Positions 12,005 through 22,050 of a stretch of 64,000 nucleotides of DNA are shown piece after piece (the first letter of the stretch is position 1; every line of letters starts with the position of its first letter). The stretch is from the NCBI GenBank assembly GCA_022376925.1, contig JAIOJX010000004.1, forward strand, positions 180,945,501-181,009,500, in the 5' to 3' direction. The position numbers were made by a program, and so were the translations under genes. The notes beneath the pieces are model-generated. The model ran no database searches, was not told where the DNA came from, and saw only the letters and a program-made list of their open reading frames with translations. Origin of the DNA: Tragulus kanchil (lineage: Eukaryota; Chordata; Mammalia; Artiodactyla; Tragulidae).

Positions 12005-12335
12005 CAAACCACCTTTCCCAGTCCCGCCTCAGGGCCTCTGCACTGGCGATTCCTTCACCTGCACTGTTCTTTCTCCAGAAACCCGCGTGGATCATTCCCT
12101 TCTCTCTGACCCATCTCTGCTCAGCGCCTCCTCTCGAGGCCTTCACGCCTGCCCTCTCCCGTCTCCCTCATCTCACGTTACTGTGCTTCGTCCTGCTTGT
12201 AGCACCGGACAGCACATCCGTGTATTGACGGCCTGGCTCCCCTCCTGGAGCATAAGCTCATGGGGGCAGGGGCCACGCCTGCTTGGTTTGCTGGACTCCA
12301 AGCCCCTGCACCACAGCTCGGCACCTAGCCTGAGC
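12005..12335. repeat. L2 LINE 3' fragment
   Basis: Pattern 'cctcagggcctctgcactggc', 'ggagcataagctcatggggg', 'agctcggcacctag' is characteristic of L2 3' ends. It lies immediately inside CYTH4 intron 1. Confidence 0.6.
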
Positions 12336-12479
12336 TCTACACCGCCGTGGCCTGCTTCTGCATGTCCCACCGGAGTTCTCTCTCTCTTGATACACGCTGC
12401 TTCCTGGGAGGCATGCCCTCTTATCCCCATTCTGCAGAATAGGAAAGTGAGGCCTGGACAGGTCGGCCCAGGTGCTTAC

Positions 12480-12498
12480 CTGGGTGGCACAAGTCCAT
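12480..12498 (-). CDS. CYTH4: CYTH4 coding exon 1 (start codon, MDLCHP)
   Basis: Nineteen coding bases, ATG GAC TTG TGC CAC CCA G, are followed by the splice donor GTAAGC (12479-12474). They encode Met-Asp-Leu-Cys-His-Pro, the characteristic N-terminus of cytohesin-4, with one base left over to complete the first codon of exon 2. The start codon has A at -3 and G at +4, a strong Kozak context. This exon is too short to be found by ORF length; it is recognised from the peptide, the donor and perfect phase with exon 2. The 5'UTR extends to higher coordinates in GC-rich sequence. Confidence 0.9.
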
Positions 12499-12589
12499 TC
12501 TGAAGCCCCCAGGGGAGGGTGGCCGGTGCTCCCGCGGCCCGCTGACCCCGCCGCGGCTCAGGCAGGGATGTGTCACCTCCGCGGCCCCA

Positions 12590-12730
12590 GGCCCCTTCCC
12601 GCTCGCCCCGCCCAGCACGGCGCCGGGAGGAAGTCCTGTCCTGCCGGGCTCTGGTGCGCAGGCTCCTGACGTAGCGGCACTTCCTGAAACCGGCGAGTGT
12701 CGAGCGGCGGCGACTGGTTGCCCTTTGAGT
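12590..12730 (-). promoter_or_regulatory. CYTH4: Putative CYTH4 promoter / 5'UTR region
   Basis: GC- and CpG-rich sequence lies 90-230 bases upstream of the CYTH4 ATG. Visible motifs are a GC box (CCCCGCCC, 12606-12613), an ETS core GGAAGT on the plus strand (12629-12634), a CRE-like TGACGT (12667-12672) and an ETS core on the minus strand (ACTTCC read on plus, 12679-12684, within CAGGAAGTG). ETS/PU.1-type elements are typical of leukocyte-restricted TATA-less promoters. No TATA box is evident and the transcription start is not determined, so the assignment is an inference from position and composition. Confidence 0.5.
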
Positions 12731-12895
12731 GTGGGCAAGGGCGGCATAGAGGAGGCAGAGAGAGGGCTTGGGGAAGGGGTGGTAAAGAGAAAGATGGTGG
12801 CAGACAGACAGATGGGCAGACAGAGAGACACACGCACGAGGAAGACGATTCCTGGAGGACAGAACCTCCCTGCCTACAAGCTTAGGGATCATTCG

Positions 12896-13067
12896 GGGGA
12901 CTCCCCTGGTGGTGCAGTGGCTGGGACTCTACACGCTCAATGCCGGGGACCAGGGTTCGATCCCTGGCCAGGGAACTAGATCCCATAGACTGCAACGAAA
13001 GCTTCTGCACGCTGCAGTGAAGAGCAAAGACCCCGCGAGTGGCCACTAAGACCAGCGCAGTCAAACA
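12896..13067 (+). repeat. CHR-type tRNA-Glu SINE
   Basis: ACTCCCCTGGTGGTGCAGTG head, CAGGGTTCGATCCCTGGCCA B box, and a truncated body ending CCAGCGCAGTCAAA. It lies 200 bases upstream of the CYTH4 promoter region. Confidence 0.8.
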
Positions 13068-13192
13068 CTCACGGATCTGTTATTTTACAAAAAGGATCCT
13101 CCAACGTGGATGGTCCAAGCTGAGCTCCATCCATTCCACCCCACAGGGTCTCTTTCACCAACTTTCCTTTGAGCAAAGGAAAATGCAGTTTG

Positions 13193-13772
13193 GTTATGTC
13201 CAGCTCCTGGAGATCCCGTAGACCGCAGCGCGCCAGGCTTCCCTGTCCTTCACCGTCTCCCGGAGCTTGCTCAAACTCACGTCCATTGACTCAGGGACGC
13301 CATCCAGCCACCTTGTCCTCTGTTGTTCCCTTCTCCTGCATTCTGTTTTTCCCAGCATCAGGGTCTTCTCCGATGAGTTGGCTCTTCCTACCAGGTGGAA
13401 AAAGTATTGGAGCTTCAGCATCAGTCCTTCCAATGAATATTTAGGGTTGATTTCCTTTAGGATGGACTGGTTTGGTCTTGTTGCAGTCCAGGGGACTCTC
13501 AAGGGTTTACAACACCATAGTTTGAAGGCATCAGTTCTTCAGAGCTCAGCCTTCTTTATGGTCCAGCTCTCACATCCATACATGACTGCTGGAAAAACCA
13601 TAGCTTTGACTATACAGACCTTTGTTGGCAAAGTGATGTCTTTGCTTTTTAATACTCTGTCTACATCTGTCATAGCTTTTCTTCCAAGGAGCAAATGTCT
13701 TTAAATTTCATGGTGGCAGTCACCATCCACAGTGATTTTGGAGCCCAAGAAAATAAAGTCTGTCACTGTTCA
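13193..13772 (-). mobile_element. BovB LINE 3' fragment (RT C-terminus)
   Basis: On the minus strand the frame reads [20 protein letters not shown] then WLDGVPESMDVSLSKLRE, the C-terminal part of the BovB (RTE-clade) reverse transcriptase polyprotein. It is 5'-truncated and interrupted by stops, so inactive. Confidence 0.85.
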
Positions 13773-13964
13773 CATTGTGACAGTGACAGAAAAGAAAAAT
13801 TAATCAGTGCTACGCAGGGCTTTGCTTCCTCTCAATGAGATGCCTGGCTTTTCCCCATCTAGGTATCAACTGGGGAATATGTTCAGTTTCCCTTTTCCCC
13901 CAGGCTGCCAGGAAGCTCATTCAAATCTGCAGTTCTTTTACAGTTGTTCTGTTGTGGCACACAG

Positions 13965-14130
13965 ACTTTGAGGTCAGACTCAGCAGTGAGACTCGGCCCT
14001 GACATTCTGGACCTGTGTGAACTTGAGTGAGTCATTTGTCTGCCGTGAACCTCAGTTTGCTTAACTATCGAAAGGCTATAACAATCCTCTCGTCTGGTTT
14101 GTGGGAAAGATGGAGGGAGAGAATGTGTGT
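13965..14130. repeat. MIR SINE relic
   Basis: Contains 'gtgtgaacttgagtgagtcatttg', 'aacctcagtttgcttaacta' and 'aacaatcctctcg', matching MIR with ordinary divergence. Confidence 0.65.
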
Positions 14131-14456
14131 TAGGTACTTAATTCGATAAACCCTATCTTCTTTCCCCTTTTGGTTTAAATTTTCTTTGGAGGTTAAGATG
14201 CATACTTTCATTGCTTGTGGCTTTGAGGGCAGGTGGATTCATTCCTTTATTGGGAAAAAGTATGGTGCAAAGAAAAATCTATAAATACTCATTCCTTGTA
14301 ACTTTGTGGCACATATTGGTTTGCTCATGGGTTTCTCCATCAATCTGAAAACCCATGAGGACCAGCCACTCCTGTGTGCTGGGTCTGGGAAATGCTGGGA
14401 AGCTAGGGGGTATTCTAGTGTGCAGGGGATGAACGGATGAATGAGTGAACCAATGA

Positions 14457-16795
14457 ATGAAGGGTGCATGGGGGAGAGGGCCTGGCTGACACAAAGGCTG
14501 GCCAAGATGTCCACACCCTCCGTCTCCACACCCCTTGGCTGCAACGCTGCCGTTCTCCCTGTCAGGAGAGGGTGTCTGTTTCTCTTCCCCTTGAATCTGG
14601 GCTGGGCTTTTCTTCTGCCATTTGAATGTGGCAAAAGTGATGCTCCATGACTTTCGGGGTGAGGCCTTAAGACGCCTTGTGGCCCAGCTGCCCCGGGTGG
14701 CCTGCTGAGGATGGAGACACATGGAAAAGACAAAGCTGAGGCTCCTTTCTGGGACACGCCTGACCGTTGGAACTTGGGTGAGTGGTCTGCTCAGGACCAG
14801 TGGCCAGGCCTGTTCACTGCTGGCCTAGAGCTCCGCAGCCTCTTCCCGCCCGCCCCCACGCTGGCACCCCTTGCCTGCTGGCTCTTGCTTAACTCAAGGC
14901 TGCTTCCTAGGAGACTCATTGGATTTATATTCATGGTTAACTAGAACTTTCTCAAGAAATCTGGGTCTCAGGCCAAAAACCAACATTTCCTGGGTGACTT
15001 CAGAAAGAGAAATGGGTAGAGAGGTGTCATTCTCTGTGCAGAAAAAGGTTAACAATGGATCTGAGACCTGCTTGCACTGTCTACAGTGGTCAAGACATGG
15101 ACATGGCCCACATGTCCCTTGACGATGAATTTGTAAAGAAGACGTGGTGCTTTCCCTGGAGGTTCAGTGGTTACCATGCAAAAAAAGAAAAAAAAAAAAA
15201 AGAAAGGAAAAATAACAAAAGAAAAAAAGAGAAAAAAACAACAAAAAAAGGAAAACAAAAAGAAAGAGATAAAAAAGAAAAAGAATTAAAAAAAGAAAAA
15301 AGTAAGAAAAAAAGACAAAAAAAAAAAAAAGAATCCATCATGCACTGCTAAGGGACACTGGTTCGATCCCTGGTCTGGGAAGATCCCACATGCTGCAGAG
15401 CAAGAGCCCATGTGTCGCAATGACTGGGCCAGTGCCACAGCTACTGAAACCTGCATGCCTTGAGCCTGTGCCCCACAACAAGAGAATCCACTGCAATGAG
15501 AGGCCTGCAGTCTGCAGGAAAAAGTAGCCCCCATTCACTGCAACTAGAGAAAGTCTGTGCAACAAAATCCATCAGAGCAAACAAGTAAAGATAAACAAAC
15601 CTATTTTAAGAGAAGAATGTGATCACACACCATGAAGGGTGCATGGGGAGAGGGCCTGGCTGACACAAAGGCTGGCCAAGATGTCCACACCCTCCGTCTC
15701 CACACCCCTTGGCCCGGTTCTCCCTGTCAGGAGAGGGTGTCTGTTTCTCTTCCCCTTGAATCTGGGCTGGGCTTTTCTTCTGCCATTTGAATGTGGCAAA
15801 GTGATGCTCCATGACTTTCGGGGTGAGGCCTTAAGACGCCTTGTGGCCCAGCTGCCCCGGGTGGCCTGCTGAGGATGGAGACACATGGAAAAGACAAAGC
15901 TGAGGCTCCTTTCTGGGACACGCCTGACCGTTGGAACTTGGGTGAGTGGTCTGCTCAGGACCAGTGGCCAGGCCTGTTCACTGCTGGCCTAGAGCTCCGC
16001 AGCCTCTTCCCGCCCGCCCCCACGCTGGCACCCCTTGCCTGCTGGCTCTTGCTTAACTCAAGGCTGCTTCCTAGGAGACTCATTGGATTTATATTCATGG
16101 TTAACTAGAACTTTCTCAAGAAATCTGGGTCTCAGGCCAAAAACCAACATTTCCTGGGTGACTTCAGAAAGAGAAATGGGTAGAGAGGTGTCATTCTCTG
16201 TGCAGAAAAAGGTTAACAATGGATCTGAGACCTGCTTGCACTGTCTACAGTGGTCAAGACATGGACATGGCCCACATGTCCCTTGACGATGAATTTGTAA
16301 AGAAGACGTGGTGCTTTCCCTGGAGGTTCAGTGGTTACCATGCAAAAAAAGAAAAAAAAAAAAAAGAAAGGAAAAATAACAAAAGAAAAAAAGAGAAAAA
16401 AACAACAAAAAAAGGAAAACAAAAAGAAAGAGATAAAAAAGAAAAAGAATTAAAAAAAGAAAAAAGTAAGAAAAAAAGACAAAAAAAAAAAAAAGAATCC
16501 ATCATGCACTGCTAAGGGACACTGGTTCGATCCCTGGTCTGGGAAGATCCCACATGCTGCAGAGCAAGAGCCCATGTGTCGCAATGACTGGGCCAGTGCC
16601 ACAGCTACTGAAACCTGCATGCCTTGAGCCTGTGCCCCACAACAAGAGAATCCACTGCAATGAGAGGCCTGCAGTCTGCAGGAAAAAGTAGCCCCCATTC
16701 ACTGCAACTAGAGAAAGTCTGTGCAACAAAAACCCATCAGAGCAAACAAGTAAAGATAAACAAACCTATTTTAAAAGAGAAGAAGATGTGATACA
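14457..16795 (+). repeat. Tandem duplication 3 (14457-15631 / 15632-16795)
   Basis: Unit starts ATGAAGGGTGCATGGGG; offset 1175 falling to 1164 after a 12-base loss near the start of copy 2. The last 30 bases of copy 1 are a degraded version of copy 2 (GAGAAGAATGTGATCACACA versus GAGAAGAAGATGTGATACAC). It is one of two junctions without a partner about 2 kb away. Confidence 0.95.
15147..15600 (+). repeat. CHR-type SINE split by A-rich tract
   Basis: The head TTTCCCTGGAGGTTCAGTGG is interrupted after TTACCATGC by about 150 bases of A/G tract (15180-15330). The SINE then resumes with GAATCCATCATGCACTGC and the B box CTGGTTCGATCCCTGGTCTG, continuing to the body ending GCAAACAAGTAAAGATAAAC. Its duplicate is 16311-16765. 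Confidence 0.85.
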
Positions 16796-16827
16796 CACAC
16801 ATTCACACACAAACACACACACACTGG
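16789..16827. repeat. (CA)n microsatellite
   Basis: Imperfect ACACAC tract at the junction between a SINE and an L1 3'UTR piece. Confidence 0.8.
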
Positions 16828-17055
16828 AATATTACTCAGTCAGAAAAAGAAAAGAAATAATGCCATTTACAGCAATATGGATAGATCTAGAGATTATCAT
16901 ACTAAGTGGAGTAAGTCAGACAAAGAAAGACAAATGCCATGTGAGATCACTTACATGTGGCATCTAAAGAAAAGGCTACAAATGAACTCAGTTACACAAC
17001 AGGAGCAGAGTCTTAGGCATAGAAAACAAACAGACAGCTGCCAAAGGGGAAATGG
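16824..17055 (+). mobile_element. L1 LINE 3' fragment
   Basis: TGGAATATTACTCAGTCAGA, GGATAGATCTAGAGATTATC, ATACTAAGTGGAGTAAGTCA and GTGAGATCACTTACATGTGG are the well-known L1 3' end of ORF2/3'UTR. It is inactive. Confidence 0.85.
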
Positions 17056-17064
17056 TGGAGGGTG

Positions 17065-17240
17065 TGTGTGCTCAGTTGCTCAGTCGTGACCAACTCTGCG
17101 AATCCACGGACTGTAGCCCACCAGGTCCCTCTGTCCGTGGGATTTCCCAGGCTAGGCTACTGGAGCGGGTAGCCACTTCCTCCTCCAGGCGATCTTCCCG
17201 ACCCAGAAATTGACCCCGTATCTCTTGTGCCTCGGGAAAT
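17065..17240 (-). repeat. Bov-tA/Bov-A SINE
   Basis: Antisense: CTCAGTTGCTCAGTCGTGAC, GGACTGTAGCCCACCAGGTC, CCACTTCCTCCTCCAGGCGA, GATCTTCCCGACCCAGAAAT. Confidence 0.8.
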
Positions 17241-17284
17241 CTTACTGTGGGTGGCAAAGGGTTTGTAGGATCAATGGTAAGGGA

Positions 17285-17395
17285 GTAATGGAGACCTGGA
17301 TTCGAATCTTGGCTCAGCATCTGCCAATTGTGTGAGCTCCTCCTTTGTTTTGAGCCTTGTGTTTTTGTCATCTGCAAAATGGGGACAAATAAGAT
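17285..17395. repeat. MIR SINE relic
   Basis: GATTCGAATCTTGGCTCAGC followed by 'aattgtgtgagc' and 'catctgcaaaatgggg' matches MIR. Confidence 0.65.
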
Positions 17396-17789
17396 TGCTT
17401 GCTTACATGAAAGAGAAAACGCAAAGAACAACGGCATAAGGAAATTAGAGGTATAATTCATCTCTTACAAGAAAGAAGCCCGAGGTCCGTAATACAGAAC
17501 TATCCTCACGGAAACTGGGTAATCAGGGATGCAGGCTCCTTCTAACCTACTGCTCCCGTGCTCCAAAGTGCCCACCTGATCCTCAGCCCCTATGCCTGAG
17601 TTTGGGGTAGGAAGAAAATGAAGATGGGAAGGGCTCCCCTTAAAGGGTTCTTCCTGGAGTTCTTTCTGACCTGTTGTCCGTCTCATTTCCCTCATGCACA
17701 CTAGGTTCAGAGTTGGTTATGGGACAACACACAACAATCCTCAAACACGGGATCTTGGAGGGTCCTGCGCAAACACCGCCGCCATTTCT

Positions 17790-17950
17790 GGAGGGCTCAC
17801 TACCTGTCAGGTGTTGTGCTAAGTGCATATCATTTTATTCAATCCTTTCTACAACCCCATGAAGCGTATGACAATTCTTGTTTCATACATGGGGAAACTG
17901 AGTTCAGAGAGGTTAAGTCACCTGTCCAAGGTCGCACAGCCAGGAAGAGG
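17790..17950. repeat. MIR SINE relic
   Basis: Contains 'ctgtcaggtgttgtgctaag', 'cctttctacaaccccatgaa' and GGGGAAACTGAGTTCAGAGA then 'gtcgcacagccagg', the full MIR 3' signature. Its duplicate is 18932-19092. Confidence 0.75.
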
Positions 17951-18293
17951 CAAAACTCAGAGTCAAGCTTGGTGCTGGACCAGGTCTCTGCTCTAAATTG
18001 ATGCCAGCACCATTTTGAACATTTCGAAAGAAAGTCAGCAACCGGTCCATGCCTCACGGGAGAGACAAAAAGCACTTGAATCAAAATTTAGCAAAACGAT
18101 GTGAATAACGCCCTCTGCCCCAACACTCAGAATGCCTCACGGGGACACCACTGGCTCAAGGGAAAGTGACCTGGAAGAAGCGGGTAGCCGAATACAATGG
18201 AGAGGGCCCTTAAAGTGAACAAGGGGCAGAACCTGCCCTTGAGCCCCTTTGGGCTGCGTAATCAGAGTGTTCCCTCCAATCACCCAAGCAGCC

Positions 18294-18345
18294 ACTCATC
18301 CATCTGTCTATCCATCCATCTATCCATTTGTCCATTTGTGCAGTT
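18294..18345. repeat. (ATCC)n-like tetranucleotide repeat
   Basis: Imperfect CATC/TATC/CATT tetranucleotide run beginning CTCATCCATCTGTCTATCCA. Its duplicate is near 19437-19488. Confidence 0.8.
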
Positions 18346-19629
18346 AGTGTTTATTGAAGACTTACTATGGGCCGTGTGCTGTTTCTGGCATTGGCACGTG
18401 ATGGACAAAAATCTCCGCCTTCATGGGGCACGTGGCTGTCAGCTGGACGGGCTGGGACGTGGTGCATAGGGTGAGCACCTGGGCTGAATCATCTCTAAAG
18501 GCCCTCCCTTCCACAATTTTCTCCGATGTCTCATTTCTCTCATAACTCGCCAATGGAGACAGCCTTGGTCTGGTAGGTGGGGCATCCCAGAGGTATAAGT
18601 CGTCTCTTACAAGAAAGAAGCCCGAGGTCCGTAATACAGAACTATCCTCACGGAAACTGGGTAATCAGGGATGCAGGCTCCTTCTAACCTACTGCTCCCG
18701 TGCTCCAAAGTGCCCACCTGATCCTCAGCCCCTATGCCTGAGTTTGGGGTAGGAAGAAAATGAAGATGGGAAGGGCTCCCCTTAAAGGGTTCTTCCTGGA
18801 GTTCTTTCTGACCTGTTGTCCGTCTCATTTCCCTCATGCACACTAGGTTCAGAGTTGGTTATGGGACAACACACAACAATCCTCAAACACGGGATCTTGG
18901 AGGGTCCTGCGCAAACACCGCCGCCATTTCTGGAGGGCTCACTACCTGTCAGGTGTTGTGCTAAGTGCATATCATTTTATTCAATCCTTTCTACAACCCC
19001 ATGAAGCGTATGACAATTCTTGTTTCATACATGGGGAAACTGAGTTCAGAGAGGTTAAGTCACCTGTCCAAGGTCGCACAGCCAGGAAGAGGCAAAACTC
19101 AGAGTCAAGCTTGGTGCTGGACCAGGTCTCTGCTCTAAATTGATGCCAGCACCATTTTGAACATTTCGAAAGAAAGTCAGCAACCGGTCCATGCCTCACG
19201 GGAGAGACAAAAAGCACTTGAATCAAAATTTAGCAAAACGATGTGAATAACGCCCTCTGCCCCAACACTCAGAATGCCTCACGGGGACACCACTGGCTCA
19301 AGGGGAAAGTGACCTGGAAGAAGCGGGTAGCCGAATACAATGGAGAGGGCCCTTAAAGTGAACAAGGGGCAGAACCTGCCCTTGAGCCCCTTTGGGCTGC
19401 GTAATCAGAGTGTTCCCTCCAATCACCCAAGCAGCCACTCATCCATCTGTCTATCCATCCATCTATCCATTTGTCCATTTGTGCAGTTAGTGTTTATTGA
19501 AGACTTACTATGGGCCGTGTGCTGTTTCTGGCATTGGCACGTGATGGACAAAAATCTCCGCCTTCATGGGGCACGTGGCTGTCAGCTGGACGGGCTGGGA
19601 CGTGGTGCATAGGGTGAGCACCTGGGCTG

Positions 19630-21813
19630 AATCATCTCTAAAGGCCCTCCCTTCCACAATTTTCTCCGATGTCTCATTTCTCTCATAACTCGCCAATGGA
19701 GACAGCCTTGGTCTGGTAGGTGGGGCATCCCTAGCCTTCTGGGGCTGCCAAGGGGCTGCCCAGGGAGACTTGAGTGGCCAGCAGGGCTCTCGAGGTCCAC
19801 AGGCTCTCCAGACACTCCTGATCGCCCCCAGACTGGTCACTCCTCATCTGGGTTTGACCACAGTCTTCCTGGGAGGCTGCAAGACAGGGACAGAGGGAAC
19901 CTAGCCGTGTGGGAGCGTCCTCAGCCAAAGACAGGGGTGGACGGATGGGTGTGGGGGCCGCGGAACACACATTCACGTTCAAGATCCCACCTGGAGACGG
20001 GCTCTCAAGAGGCAGCCGCACATATGTGGGGAATGGCCGAGCGAGTGGAGAACACGGAGGCCCCTCCCAGGATCGCTGGTAAGCAGGGAATGAGGAATGA
20101 GTCAAAATGCAAATCAGGGACTAAATTCTTAGTAAATTATTTTGTGCCCAGATGGTGGTCAGTGTGAGTCATCAAAGAGAATGATGATCACACAGAATTC
20201 AAGCATCTTTTGTTCTTAAGTAAGCATCACTCAGCCTGGCTTAAGCTGGAATCTACTGGCTCAGCTCCTGGAGAGGCACGGATGAGGCTGGCTTTGGGCC
20301 AGAGATGCAGAATATCCTTGTTCTCTCTCTCTTCCTCTCATTCTCAGTCTGTCTGAGCTGCTCCGTCTCTGGCTGCAGATGGCCTTTATCCACGGGGCAG
20401 CCTGCCTGGCCAAAGAGAGCTCCAGTTCATAGGAAGTTCCCAGCTGACTCCAGAAAGAGGGCTTACCCAGAAAGATTCTCAAGGAATGACTTTGATTGGC
20501 CAGGCCTAGGTCACGCATCCGCCTCTGGGCCAGTCACGGCCACACCCTCGACAAGGGCTTCACAGAGCAGGGACGCAGGTCTGGAGTTTTGGGTATTTGT
20601 ACAAAGAAGGAAAGAATCCTCTGGAAGTTCAAGCAGGAGTTTGTACTTCAGAGAAGCGGAGGGTAGGATGGTGAAGGAACCGCACAAGGCGTTGGGGCTT
20701 GAGATGGGGCATCCGCTAGGCACTTCTGGGGCTGCAATCATCTCTAAAGGCCCTCCCTTCCACAATTTTCTCCGATGTCTCATTTCTCTCATAACTCGCC
20801 AATGGAGACAGCCTTGGTCTGGTAGGTGGGGCATCCCTAGCCTTCTGGGGCTGCCAAGGGGCTGCCCAGGGAGACTTGAGTGGCCAGCAGGGCTCTCGAG
20901 GTCCACAGGCTCTCCAGACACTCCTGATCGCCCCCAGACTGGTCACTCCTCATCTGGGTTTGACCACAGTCTTCCTGGGAGGCTGCAAGACAGGGACAGA
21001 GGGAACCTAGCCGTGTGGGAGCGTCCTCAGCCAAAGACAGGGGTGGACGGATGGGTGTGGGGGCCGCGGAACACACATTCACGTTCAAGATCCCACCTGG
21101 AGACGGGCTCTCAAGAGGCAGCCGCACATATGTGGGGAATGGCCGAGCGAGTGGAGAACACGGAGGCCCCTCCCAGGATCGCTGGTAAGCAGGGAATGAG
21201 GAATGAGTCAAAATGCAAATCAGGGACTAAATTCTTAGTAAATTATTTTGTGCCCAGATGGTGGTCAGTGTGAGTCATCAAAGAGAATGATGATCACACA
21301 GAATTCAAGCATCTTTTGTTCTTAAGTAAGCATCACTCAGCCTGGCTTAAGCTGGAATCTACTGGCTCAGCTCCTGGAGAGGCACGGATGAGGCTGGCTT
21401 TGGGCCAGAGATGCAGAATATCCTTGTTCTCTCTCTCTTCCTCTCATTCTCAGTCTGTCTGAGCTGCTCCGTCTCTGGCTGCAGATGGCCTTTATCCACG
21501 GGGCAGCCTGCCTGGCCAAAGAGAGCTCCAGTTCATAGGAAGTTCCCAGCTGACTCCAGAAAGAGGGCTTACCCAGAAAGATTCTCAAGGAATGACTTTG
21601 ATTGGCCAGGCCTAGGTCACGCATCCGCCTCTGGGCCAGTCACGGCCACACCCCTCGACAAGGGCTTCACAGAGCAGGGACGCAGGTCTGGAGTTTTGGG
21701 TATTTGTACAAAGAAGGAAAGAATCCTCTGGAAGTTCAAGCAGGAGTTTGTACTTCAGAGAAGCGGAGGGTAGGATGGTGAAGGAACCGCACAAGGCGTT
21801 GGGGCTTGAGATG
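19630..21813 (+). repeat. Tandem duplication 5 (19630-20707 / 20736-21813)
   Basis: Unit starts AATCATCTCTAAAGGCCC; offset 1106. Between the copies, 28 bases (20708-20735, ATCCGCTAGGCACTTCTGGG core) look like a garbled version of the true sequence seen at 19727-19752. The only sizeable internal difference is one C at 21652. The repeated frame creates an artificial 322-residue ORF. Confidence 0.95.
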
Positions 21814-22050
21814 GAATGGACGGACCTGGGCTGGACCCAAGCCTGGATCTGGTTCTGCCTGGAGTCGGTCCCTCCCTAAACTGCTTCCTCCTTCTGGCTC
21901 TCTGCCTTCTACTCAGCGGCTCCGTGGCTCCCACTTCCCCTTTCCAAACCTTCCATAATTTTCTCTGACTTCTTGTTTTCTGGCTGCAGTAGTTTGGGGA
22001 TAGTCGTTTCCGCTGCGCACAGGGATACTCATGTGCAAATCCAGCATGCG
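21814..22050. other. Unique intergenic sequence
   Basis: No gene or recognisable repeat is seen. Confidence 0.5.

Larger units (their letters stand above)
2942..12479 (-). other. CYTH4: CYTH4 intron 1
   Basis: This large first intron holds L2, Bov-tA, CHR-type and BovB-derived fragments and two 1.1-kb tandem duplications (listed separately). The stretch 3570-5700 is mostly unrecognised unique sequence, with a moderately CpG-rich patch near 4560-4760. No additional exon with cytohesin similarity was recognised. Confidence 0.6.
1..12700 (-). other. CYTH4: CYTH4 gene, 5' portion (exons 1-3 and introns)
   Basis: This is the 5' part of the cytohesin-4 gene, transcribed right to left and running off the left edge of the window. 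Three coding exons join in frame to give the N-terminus of a cytohesin: a short leader followed by the amphipathic coiled-coil region. The Sec7 (ARF GEF) and PH domains that define the family must lie in exons outside the window; I looked for the next exon (family signature KKFNMDP) in 1-1090 and did not see it. Intron 1 contains two tandem duplications (junctions 7383 and 9443), so its apparent length of 9.5 kb is probably about 7.3 kb. Cytohesin-4 is a leukocyte-enriched GEF, and the head-to-head neighbour RAC2 is also haematopoietic. Confidence 0.9.
17447..19734 (+). repeat. Tandem duplication 4 (17447-18588 / 18589-19734)
   Basis: Unit starts AGAGGTATAA; offset 1142 with almost no internal indels (one extra G near 19303). 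The final 100 bases of the unit occur a third time at 20736-20838. Confidence 0.95.

Noticed and set aside
13194..13502. Minus-strand reverse-transcriptase-like frame as a host gene
   Set aside because: It is the well-known BovB LINE C-terminus, degraded and 5'-truncated.
15055..15351. 98-residue Lys-rich open frame
   Set aside because: It is translation of an A/G tract inside a SINE, not a protein.
20305..21273. 322-residue plus-strand open frame
   Set aside because: It crosses the artificial junction at 20736, and its C-terminal part repeats an 86-residue frame from the preceding copy. It is created by the duplication.
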